Below, one piece after another: positions 1 to 5,251 of a stretch of DNA of 5,267 nucleotides. The stretch covers positions 1-5,267 of the forward strand of contig WFMX01000203.1 of the NCBI GenBank assembly GCA_015488875.1, given 5' to 3'. The first letter of the stretch is position 1. Every line of letters starts with the position of its first letter. The stretch comes from Campylobacterota bacterium (lineage in GTDB: Bacteria; Campylobacterota; Campylobacteria; Campylobacterales; Sulfurovaceae). The translations under genes were made by a program, and so were the position numbers. The notes beneath the pieces are model-generated. The model did no database searches. It saw only the letters and a program-made list of their open reading frames with translations, and was not told the DNA's origin.

Positions 1-26
1 ATATATGGCTTTGGTTACAGTAAAAC

Positions 27-32
27 TATAAT
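27..32 (+). promoter_or_regulatory. Candidate -10 box (TATAAT) upstream of the leftmost small ORF
   Basis: A perfect TATAAT hexamer lies in AT-rich sequence, 41 bases before the ATG of the doubtful 39-codon ORF at 74. There is no convincing -35; the TTGGTT at 11-16 is only 10 bases away, which is too close. Such hexamers arise easily by chance in AT-rich intergenic DNA, so this is a weak call from the sequence alone. Confidence 0.25.
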
Positions 33-73
33 ATCATAAAAGTATAAAACTTAGGAACTTCCCACACTCACCT

Positions 74-193
74 ATGAGACAATCCAAGCGAATCAGTGAG
101 ATAGCAAGGGTAGCAAGCTCAGATATAGGGGTATGTCATATCCACGAATGCAAAAGCTGTGATCAATATTTCAAATTTACTGTGATAATTTAG
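74..193 (+). CDS. Doubtful 39-residue ORF with a Cys/His cluster
   Basis: This ATG-to-TAG ORF encodes a basic N-terminal half (starting MRQSKR) and a C-terminal half with the cluster CHIHECKSCDQYF, where the cysteines are spaced C-x4-C-x2-C with two histidines between the first two. That spacing could bind a metal, but it is too short for a recognised zinc-finger family. The only purine-rich stretch (AGGAA at 53-57) lies 16 bases before the ATG, farther than a normal ribosome binding site. The frame is open back to a TAA at 29-31, with no better start codon. It could be a genuine small protein, the remnant of a longer zinc-ribbon gene, or chance. I do not recognise it. The extended -10 proposed for the next gene overlaps its last codons. 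Confidence 0.2.
   Translation: MRQSKRISEIARVASSDIGVCHIHECKSCDQYFKFTVII
181..189 (+). promoter_or_regulatory. Candidate extended -10 promoter (TGTGATAAT) for the 88-residue gene
   Basis: The sequence TGTGATAAT matches the extended -10 pattern TGnTATAAT except at one position. It would start transcription near base 196 and give a leader of about 32 bases before the ATG at 228. No good -35 is visible 17 bases upstream. A second candidate, TATATT at 214-219, would start transcription near 226 and make the message almost leaderless. Which one is used cannot be decided from sequence. Confidence 0.35.
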
Positions 194-227
194 CATATTT
201 GATACTATTTTACTATATTATTTCACT

Positions 228-494
228 ATGATTATAGATATAGAAAATGAGAAATTTGATACTAGAGATATAACCCAGCTATATCCAGCTGCTATCGTAA
301 AGACTGGATATAAAGATGAGACAACACAGATGAGCTTAGAGTGGCTTGAAGTAGAGTCTAAGGGTAAAGTAGAGCTAGAGGGGTATGCGATATTTGTACA
401 CCTCACGCAAGATGTCGTGCGATCTTTCACCTACAGCAGTAGAGAGGAGTTAGATAGTGCCGTAGCTAGATTGGCACTACAGCTACAGAGATAG
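228..494 (+). CDS. Conserved-looking hypothetical protein, 88 residues, acidic, soluble
   Basis: This encodes a small cytoplasmic-looking protein with no signal peptide, membrane segment or cysteine. The N-terminal part (MIIDIENEKFDTRD, then LYPAAIVKTGY) looks like beta strands. The middle (about 36-60) alternates charged and hydrophobic residues (EWLEVESKGKVELEGYAIFV), and the C-terminus (about 72-88, REELDSAVARLALQLQR) is an amphipathic helix. That suggests a small alpha/beta fold. I recognise no catalytic motif and no family with a known function; the feel is of a small conserved protein of Campylobacterota, but that is impression only. The ATG at 228 is the only usable start, because an in-frame TAA lies at 186-188 with no ATG, GTG or TTG between. 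No Shine-Dalgarno precedes it, which is unusual and may mean a very short leader. Its stop overlaps the ribosome binding site of the 30-codon ORF downstream. Confidence 0.8.
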   Translation: MIIDIENEKFDTRDITQLYPAAIVKTGYKDETTQMSLEWLEVESKGKVELEGYAIFVHLTQDVVRSFTYSSREELDSAVARLALQLQR

Positions 495-502
495 AGGCTT
501 TT

Positions 503-595
503 ATGAGTATATTATTTTACATATCATGCCAAATTTTCTTTGTATTTAAGCAATATTTACCTATGATGTCAATATCAATTACGGAGCGACTATGA
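503..595 (+). CDS. Possible 30-residue hydrophobic leader ORF coupled to the TPR gene
   Basis: An ATG at 503 is preceded by AGAGG at 493-497 with a 5-base spacer, a better ribosome binding site than that of the 88-residue gene. The site overlaps that gene's TAG stop at 492-494. The ORF ends in TGA at 593-595, overlapping the ATG at 592 of the TPR gene as ATGA. The product is hydrophobic at its N-terminus (MSILFYISCQIFFVF) and could be a membrane microprotein. It could equally be a translated leader that delivers ribosomes to the TPR gene. The base composition is that of AT-rich intergenic DNA, and a candidate promoter lies inside it, so it may not be a gene at all. Confidence 0.25.
   Translation: MSILFYISCQIFFVFKQYLPMMSISITERL
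562..567 (+). promoter_or_regulatory. Candidate -10 box (TATGAT) for the TPR/cysteine gene pair
   Basis: TATGAT differs from TATAAT at one base and follows a T-rich stretch (534-560), the usual look of vegetative promoters in Campylobacterota, which often lack a clear -35. It predicts a transcription start near 574 and an 18-base leader containing the GGAG ribosome binding site at 583-586. This is inferred from pattern only. Confidence 0.35.
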
Positions 596-1242
596 CAATC
601 TTTCAACTTATACTTTTTATCTCAGCTTTGGTTATCTTCTACCTATTTTTCAAAAAACTCTTCAATGAGGATTATCCCAAGAGAGGTGTAGACTTTGAAG
701 CCAAGAGAGCAGACGAACAGATAGGAGGTGTCAGCAGACCTGACAAAACCTTCTCTAAACCTATGGTGCGTCCAAGCAGACTAGATGAGCTGCTATCCAT
801 AGCAGACGAATCTGTAAAAAAAGGGGATATCGTAGAGGCAAAAAAAGCCCTACAGAGTGCCGATATACTAGACAAAGACAACCCAGCCATCATAAGCCGA
901 TATGCTTTTGTACTCAATGCTATGAATGACCTAGTAGGTGCAAAAGAGGAGTATCTAAGAGTTGTAGAGCTAGAGCCAAACGATGATATGACAGAGGCAT
1001 CTCTAGGCAACATACTACATAAATTGGGTGAAGATGATGATGCTATAGTCCACCACAAAAGATCTATAGGGCTAGACCCTGAGTATGCCCCACACTACTA
1101 CAACTACGCCAACACACTATACGATCTCGACAAGAGAGCTGAGGCACTAGAGCTATATGAGAGAGCATACTCCCTAGATAGCGACCTCAAAGAAGCTAAA
1201 GAGATGATAGATGAGCTTAAGGGTCAGGCGGTACAGATATGA
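592..1242 (+). CDS. Membrane-anchored tetratricopeptide-repeat (TPR) protein
   Basis: This is a 216-residue protein. Residues 3-20 (IFQLILFISALVIFYLFF) form a single membrane helix or uncleaved signal anchor, followed by basic KK. A polar linker (about 25-62) leads to about four TPR units: 64-97, 98-131, 132-165 and 166-199. The repeats show the usual small and aromatic positions, for example ISRYAFVLNAMNDLVGAKEEY, the VELEPND turn, YYNYANTLYDLDKRAEALELYERAY and LDPEYAP. TPR arrays bind peptides or partner proteins, so the likely role is scaffolding at the inner membrane. By the positive-inside rule the KK after the helix would favour a cytoplasmic domain, but the topology is not certain. The ATG at 592 has GGAG at 583-586, 5 bases upstream. 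The last bases overlap the start of the four-cysteine gene as ATGA, so the two are probably made together. No partner or pathway can be named. Confidence 0.9.
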   Translation: MTIFQLILFISALVIFYLFFKKLFNEDYPKRGVDFEAKRADEQIGGVSRPDKTFSKPMVRPSRLDELLSIADESVKKGDIVEAKKALQSADILDKDNPAIISRYAFVLNAMNDLVGAKEEYLRVVELEPNDDMTEASLGNILHKLGEDDDAIVHHKRSIGLDPEYAPHYYNYANTLYDLDKRAEALELYERAYSLDSDLKEAKEMIDELKGQAVQI

Positions 1243-1457
1243 GTAACTGTTTTATAGATCAGATAGCTAGCCAAGATATACTGCTCAGAGTTACAAATGT
1301 ATGCGGTGAATGCTACAGCGATATAAAAGTAGGTGATCAGATATATTATGACATGCAGGGTTACAGATACCTATGCAAAACCTGCCACCAAGAGCTTTGC
1401 GATAGAATGAACCAAGAGTGCGAGATAATCCACGAAGATGAGGGGTTGTTTGGGTAA
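1239..1457 (+). CDS. Small four-cysteine (zinc-ribbon-like) protein, 72 residues
   Basis: The protein has paired CxxC motifs, C22-G-E-C25 and C46-K-T-C49, 20 residues apart. Between them is VGDQIYYDMQGYRYL, the kind of beta-hairpin insert seen in zinc ribbons and treble-clef fingers. Two further cysteines (C54, C61) and a histidine (H50) follow, and the tail is acidic (EIIHEDEGLFG). The likely property is binding one zinc ion. Whether it then binds nucleic acid or protein cannot be told, since there are few basic residues. There is no signal peptide, so it should be cytoplasmic. The ATG overlaps the TGA of the TPR gene (ATGA at 1239-1242), so translation is probably coupled and the two products may work together. 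I recognise no named family. It is the last + strand gene before the convergent ftsK. Confidence 0.8.
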   Translation: MSNCFIDQIASQDILLRVTNVCGECYSDIKVGDQIYYDMQGYRYLCKTCHQELCDRMNQECEIIHEDEGLFG

Positions 1458-1489
1458 GAAAGCTCCCAAAAATAATTATATCCATCTCA

Positions 1490-1527
1490 ATCGTCACATA
1501 GTACCACTATACTCTCCATGAGACGAT
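1490..1527. terminator. Nested stem between convergent genes; possible bidirectional terminator
   Basis: ATCGTCACAT (1490-1499) pairs with ATGAGACGAT (1518-1527), giving nine pairs with one A-A mismatch. Alternatively the inner bases form ATAGT-ACC-ACTAT (1498-1510). The structure sits in the 94-base spacer where the + strand pair and ftsK converge, a natural place for transcription to end from both sides. There is no U-tract on either strand, so it is not a classic intrinsic terminator. Confidence 0.25.
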
Positions 1528-1551
1528 CCAGCCAGAAACAAAATTAATGCG

Positions 1552-3780
1552 TCATACAATATCCCTATTGCCCTTATGGTTTGGTGCTGTCAATATGCCA
1601 GTTTTTTCTAGCTGATCTATGATGTTTGCTGATCTGTTGTAGCCTATCTGAAGCTTCCTCTGCAGATACGATATGGAGGTCTTTTTGTCTGTCAATACCA
1701 CCTCTTTCGCTTTCTCGTATAGAGCATCTAGCTCTACACTACTATCTCCTACTACGGTGTCATCACTATCTGTCTCTAGGTAGCTTTCGTCATATTCGGG
1801 CTCTCTCTGGGCCTTTAGATACTCTACTACCTCTTCTATCTCTTGTTCGCTATTCCATGGTGCATGCAATCTCACCAAGCCTGTAGAACCAGGTGGGGTA
1901 AATAGTGCATCTCCACGACCTAGTAGCGACTCTGCACCCATCGTATCTAGTATCACTTTGGAGTCTATCCTCTGCCCTACCCTATAGCTGAGTCGTGATG
2001 GTAGATTGGCTTTGATGAGTCCTGTCACTACATCTACACTAGGTCTCTGTGTAGCTATGATGAGATGTATACCTGATGCCCTAGCCATCTGTGCTAGTCT
2101 AGCTATGGAGTACTCTACCTCTTTTCCACCATTCATCATGAGGTCTGCCAACTCATCTATGACTATGACTATAAATGGCATACTCTCTTCGCCTTTTTTC
2201 TTCATCTTTTCATTATAATTATCTATATTTTTCACTTTGTTTAGTGCCATTAGCTTATAGCGTCTCTCCATCTCTAGTACCATATTTGCTAGTGCAGCTA
2301 TAGCTTTTTTGGGTTCTATGATGACAGGAGTGAGTAGATGTGGTATGTCGTTGTATATCGAAAACTCTAGCATTTTAGGGTCTATGAGTACCATCTTTAG
2401 ACTATCTGGATCATTTCTGTAGAGTAGAGACAGTATCATGGCATTGATACCTACGGATTTACCACTACCTGTGGTACCTGCTATGAGTAGGTGTGGTAGT
2501 ATTTTGAGATCTGTGATAAATGGCTTGCCTACTATATCTTTGCCTAATGCTATGGTGAGTGGAGATTTGGACTCTTTGAAGAGCTTGCTCTCAAATATAT
2601 CTCTGAGATATATAGTATCAAACGACTCATTTGGTATCTCTATCCCCACCACATTTCTACCTGGTATGGGTGCTTGTATACGGATAGTCTCTGCACTTAG
2701 TGCCATCGCCAAATCATCCTGTAGTCCCATGATCTTGGAGACCTTTACATTGGGTGCTGGCTTGAACTCAAATGTGGTCACAAGTGGACCAGAATATGTC
2801 CTCACTACATCACCCTCTATCTTGAAACGACCCAATTTGTCGAGTAGCTCACCTATCTTTCTATCTATCTCAGCTTCATTGATCTTTCTCGATGCTCTTG
2901 GTGCTTTCTTGAGGAAGTCTACCTTTGGGAGTTTGAAGTTTTTTGGTTTTGCCATCTCGCCTTTCTCTAGCTCGTCCAAAAGCTTGGAGTTCTCCTCTAG
3001 CTCATCTACCATCTCTACACTATTGCTAGTATGTATTTCGGTATCAGAGTCCATATCTGTCAAGAGATCTGTCACATCAACCGCCACCTCATCTTGGTCT
3101 ATTACCTCGACTACTATAGGCTCTTCATCTATAGCCTCTTCACTCTTCCCTAAACTCTTTTTACTGCTCTTTTGAGTTATTTTCTTTGGCTTTTTAGCTC
3201 TAGTGGCAACTCTCTCCTTTTGGGGCATGGGTGCTATGACTATGTCGTCATAATTTGGTGTCAACAGCTGAGATGACACCTCTTTGATTTTACCACCTAT
3301 AGAGCCCAATGATGGCTTCGGCACAGATATGCGATCTTTGCTATCCATAAATCTATCCGCGATATCGTAAAAAAATACATCATCTATGATCAGCACAAGA
3401 GAGAGGAGTATGGTCATCAGCCAAAAGAGCCAGATGCCAGCCTCACCTATATATGGCAATAAAAATGCAGATATCTCATCAGATAGTCTACCGCTAGCAG
3501 GTGGATCAAGTACGAGAGCGGGAAGTATGAGCATGGATATAAAGAGTAAAATCCATCCAGCATAAAATTCTATATCTTTGAGTAGCTTGGGGTTACTAAA
3601 TAGTCTATATATAGGGATCAAGAGTGCAATTACATTGATATAAGCTAGATAGCCAAATAGTTTGATATTGGTACTGCCTACTATATTGCCTATATCGCCA
3701 GCCATTTTTGTATCATAAAATATAGTAGAAAATGCCAAGTAGATCAGCACTATAGCAGATATGATGATTGTTATTTTCAA
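1552..3780 (-). CDS. ftsK: DNA translocase FtsK
   Basis: FtsK is a septum-anchored, ATP-driven hexameric pump that moves chromosome termini out of the closing septum and, in many bacteria, activates Xer recombination at dif. This 742-residue copy has four membrane segments (about 3-20, 42-60, 72-91, 115-133). A short polar linker rich in acidic, Lys and Ser residues follows (about 150-300), then the alpha/beta motor. Walker A is GTTGSGKS (435-442), followed by LIDPKMLEF. Walker B is FIVIVIDELADLMM (536-549, D542/E543), followed by IIATQRPSVDVVTGLIKANLPSR. The gamma winged-helix domain that reads oriented DNA repeats is at about 685-742 (TSISYLQRKLQIGYNRSANII). All key residues are intact. It is far shorter than the E. 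coli protein (about 1,330) because the linker is short, and is closer to SpoIIIE in size. The start is TTG at 3780: AGGGG (3790-3786) sits 5 bases before it, and the next ATG (residue 26) would cut off the first membrane helix. It converges on the left-hand genes. Confidence 0.97.
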   Translation of the reverse strand: MKITIIISAIVLIYLAFSTIFYDTKMAGDIGNIVGSTNIKLFGYLAYINVIALLIPIYRLFSNPKLLKDIEFYAGWILLFISMLILPALVLDPPASGRLSDEISAFLLPYIGEAGIWLFWLMTILLSLVLIIDDVFFYDIADRFMDSKDRISVPKPSLGSIGGKIKEVSSQLLTPNYDDIVIAPMPQKERVATRAKKPKKITQKSSKKSLGKSEEAIDEEPIVVEVIDQDEVAVDVTDLLTDMDSDTEIHTSNSVEMVDELEENSKLLDELEKGEMAKPKNFKLPKVDFLKKAPRASRKINEAEIDRKIGELLDKLGRFKIEGDVVRTYSGPLVTTFEFKPAPNVKVSKIMGLQDDLAMALSAETIRIQAPIPGRNVVGIEIPNESFDTIYLRDIFESKLFKESKSPLTIALGKDIVGKPFITDLKILPHLLIAGTTGSGKSVGINAMILSLLYRNDPDSLKMVLIDPKMLEFSIYNDIPHLLTPVIIEPKKAIAALANMVLEMERRYKLMALNKVKNIDNYNEKMKKKGEESMPFIVIVIDELADLMMNGGKEVEYSIARLAQMARASGIHLIIATQRPSVDVVTGLIKANLPSRLSYRVGQRIDSKVILDTMGAESLLGRGDALFTPPGSTGLVRLHAPWNSEQEIEEVVEYLKAQREPEYDESYLETDSDDTVVGDSSVELDALYEKAKEVVLTDKKTSISYLQRKLQIGYNRSANIIDQLEKTGILTAPNHKGNRDIV

Positions 3781-3782
3781 GT

Positions 3783-3836
3783 AAGCCCCTAATGTATTAT
3801 TTTTTAATATTATAACAAATTAATCTAAGGGGGCTT
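3783..3836 (-). promoter_or_regulatory. Inverted repeat flanking the ftsK promoter and covering its Shine-Dalgarno
   Basis: On the - strand, AAGCCCC (3836-3830) is complementary to GGGGCTT (3789-3783), which includes the ftsK ribosome binding site AGGGG (3790-3786). After one bulged C, a further T-A pair can form. The arms enclose about 40 bases that contain the ftsK -10 box. A transcript reading through from the upstream barrel gene would carry both arms and could hide the ribosome binding site. One starting at the ftsK promoter (near 3802) would lack the first arm. The pairing is seen in the sequence; its regulatory role is inference. Confidence 0.35.
3809..3817 (-). promoter_or_regulatory. 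Extended -10 promoter of ftsK (TGTTATAAT)
   Basis: Read on the - strand this is TGTTATAAT, a perfect match to the extended -10 pattern TGnTATAAT. It predicts a transcription start near 3802 and a leader of about 22 bases carrying the AGGGG ribosome binding site at 3790-3786. No good -35 is present at the usual distance, as expected when an extended -10 is used. Confidence 0.6.
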
Positions 3837-3847
3837 TGAATATAGCC

Positions 3848-3871
3848 ATTTTGCAATTTATATTGCAAAAT
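3848..3871. repeat. Perfect 24-bp palindrome (ATTTTGCAAT - 4 bases - ATTGCAAAAT)
   Basis: Two 10-base arms are exact inverted copies separated by TTAT. The element lies 13 bases past the tandem TAG TAG stops of the barrel gene and about 46-69 bases upstream of the predicted ftsK transcription start. As RNA it would form a 10-bp hairpin just after the barrel gene, suiting a transcript end. However, it has only two G-C pairs per stem and no U-tract after it. As DNA it has the size and symmetry of a dimeric regulator site upstream of ftsK. Sequence alone does not choose between these. Confidence 0.5.
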
Positions 3872-3884
3872 TTGGGTTCAGCTA

Positions 3885-5210
3885 CTAAAAGTCAAATGGT
3901 TGTCTATACATCACCCACATACTAGCACCCTCTTCTCCATACGCCACATCAAATCTCACAGGAAGTTCTGCCACCATAGCCCTGAGACTCATACCTACAT
4001 CATATTTCATATCTGTAAGCAGATCAAAGCCATACTCATCAGCAACCCTACCAGCCTCTACGAAACCGACTACTTGAAGCCAATCCACCTTGGCAGGCAT
4101 CCACTTACCTAGCATTGTAGTCTTATTGAATGGATTCCATTTGAGCATAGCACGATACTCTGCTGTAGCATATATAGCTGCTTTTCCTGAGAAACGATTG
4201 AGATCATAGCCTCTCATCCTATTGTAGCCACCGAGTCTAGGTCCTTCCCATAATGGAGGACGATTGAGTGCTACACCTGGCAATATATCTTCATTTATAT
4301 CCCAACTAGGAGAGTATGAAGTCCAAAAACTCATAGCAAGCACATCTTGTTTTGTGAATGACAGATTTTGTAGAGCCAAATAGTAGCTATATCTGAACTC
4401 CACATTGTTCCAATCTTGTAGATTGTCTTCTGAGCCATAGTCTGTAGAGTATTGGAACTTGAAGTTATAGCCTCTTGATGGATTGAGATCATAGTCTGTA
4501 TTGTCATGCTCTAGTGCTATCCGCAATCCAGAATCATCCCAATTTGGCATGCTGCTCGATAGATTCCATGGAGATGACTCTTTCCAGTTCTCCATAGTCT
4601 GATGTTGCGAAAACCACATCAAACTAAGTGAAGTTCGTCCTGTCTCAAATGGCACTCCATTGCCATAATCCTCTCTACCCATAGCAAAGCCATCTTTCAT
4701 CTTGTAGAGACCGTCAGGATTGTAAACCCCTTCACCTATGGGTAGTACATATTTAAGAGAGAAAGTGAAGTAGTCACTATCACCAGCAGTGACTAGTCCA
4801 TCCTCTTGATCTGAATCATTTGACCCATCAAGATACAATACATCTTGTGGATAGTGAGATATCATACCAAAAAACGATAGATAAAATCTATTGGTATATG
4901 GTACTTTCACATCTGTATATGATATCAATCCGCCTGAGAAGTTGGATGTCTCTGGAAGTCCGTTCGTGATGATATCTTGCTCTGCACCATAAAATAGTGC
5001 CGTCACTAGCGTAGTCTGTGGTTGTAATATACCTGTTGCTATACCTGCTACACCACCTGCCAATCCAGTAGTGTCTGCACTAAAGGCAAATGGAACAAAC
5101 ATCCAGTTGCCAGTCTTCTCCATATCAGGCATATTGTTGTTATCTGCCTCATCAGCCACAAGGAAACTCAGGGTTAAAATCAGGGTTAAGGATAGTGTTT
5201 TTATATTCAT
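3885..5210 (-). CDS. POTRA-less Omp85/BamA-type outer-membrane beta-barrel protein
   Basis: This is a 441-residue exported barrel of the bacterial surface antigen (D15/Omp85) family. Residues 1-19 are a signal peptide (MNIKTLSLTLILTLSFLVA, cleavage probably just before DEA). An acidic spacer follows, and barrel-like sequence starts by about residue 36. There is no room for POTRA domains, unlike BamA or TamA. Family marks are EHDNTDYDLNPSRGYNFKFQY (about 234-254), the RLGGYNRMRGYDLNRF segment (325-340) whose R333-G334-Y335 matches the conserved (V/I)RG(F/Y) barrel-loop motif, AEYRAML (350-356) and a C-terminal Phe (QPFDF) typical of BAM substrates. Its function is unknown: Omp85 relatives insert or move proteins or lipids, but without POTRA it cannot be a standard BamA. 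The ATG at 5210 is fixed by the signal peptide and an upstream in-frame TAG. It has no Shine-Dalgarno. It ends in tandem stops TAG TAG and reads in the same direction as ftsK, 104 bases away. Confidence 0.88.
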   Translation of the reverse strand: MNIKTLSLTLILTLSFLVADEADNNNMPDMEKTGNWMFVPFAFSADTTGLAGGVAGIATGILQPQTTLVTALFYGAEQDIITNGLPETSNFSGGLISYTDVKVPYTNRFYLSFFGMISHYPQDVLYLDGSNDSDQEDGLVTAGDSDYFTFSLKYVLPIGEGVYNPDGLYKMKDGFAMGREDYGNGVPFETGRTSLSLMWFSQHQTMENWKESSPWNLSSSMPNWDDSGLRIALEHDNTDYDLNPSRGYNFKFQYSTDYGSEDNLQDWNNVEFRYSYYLALQNLSFTKQDVLAMSFWTSYSPSWDINEDILPGVALNRPPLWEGPRLGGYNRMRGYDLNRFSGKAAIYATAEYRAMLKWNPFNKTTMLGKWMPAKVDWLQVVGFVEAGRVADEYGFDLLTDMKYDVGMSLRAMVAELPVRFDVAYGEEGASMWVMYRQPFDF

Positions 5211-5217
5211 AATAGAG

Positions 5218-5223
5218 ATTATA
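5218..5223 (-). promoter_or_regulatory. Candidate -10 box (TATAAT) of the barrel gene, implying a leaderless message
   Basis: On the - strand a perfect TATAAT ends 7 bases before the ATG of the barrel gene, which puts the expected transcription start at about 5211, next to the start codon. The bases between (CTCTATT) are pyrimidine-rich and hold no ribosome binding site, which fits a leaderless or near-leaderless message. TATAGT at 5225-5230 is an alternative giving a leader of about 7 bases. Confidence 0.35.
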
Positions 5224-5242
5224 TACTATAATTAATAAATGT

Positions 5243-5251
5243 TGCTATAAT
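5243..5251 (+). promoter_or_regulatory. Rightward extended -10 (TGCTATAAT) at the window edge
   Basis: TGCTATAAT is a perfect extended -10 match on the + strand, predicting a start near 5258 and transcription out of the window. It would make this a divergent promoter region shared with the barrel gene. No gene start is visible in the remaining bases, so the target lies beyond the window. The AT-rich context makes a chance match possible. Confidence 0.35.

Noticed and set aside
1..227. tRNA, structured RNA, riboswitch or CRISPR in the left leader
   Set aside because: No cloverleaf, no repeat-spacer pattern and no long stem could be found by reading. Apart from promoter-like boxes and the doubtful small ORF, nothing is supported.
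672..1058. A 128-codon open frame on the - strand
   Set aside because: It is antisense to the TPR gene and its Ser-rich peptide is a shadow of the repeat coding sequence.
1449..1470. Inverted repeat TTTGGG / CCCAAA at the end of the four-cysteine gene, as a terminator
   Set aside because: The stem is only 6 bp with a 10-base loop and no T-run follows on either strand.
1518..1530. ATGAGACGATCCA resembling ATGAGACAATCCA at 74-86, as if a second copy of the 39-codon ORF start
   Set aside because: The match covers 13 bases with one mismatch and does not extend. Several such pairs are expected by chance in 5 kb, and the copy hits a stop after nine codons.
2438..3175. A 245-codon open frame on the + strand
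   Set aside because: It lies wholly antisense to ftsK, whose motor motifs are unmistakable there. The peptide is Ser/Leu/Ile-rich and low in complexity, as expected from a reverse-complement shadow, and has no recognisable domain.
3848..3871. The palindrome next to ftsK as a Xer/dif recombination site
   Set aside because: Xer sites have about 11-base, usually imperfect arms around a 6-8 base centre. Here the arms are 10 bases and perfect around 4 bases, and I cannot match it to a known dif sequence.
5169..5189. Tandem copy of CAGGGTTAA with a 12-base period
   Set aside because: It lies within the signal-peptide codons and simply reflects the repeated Leu-Thr-Leu hydrophobic core.
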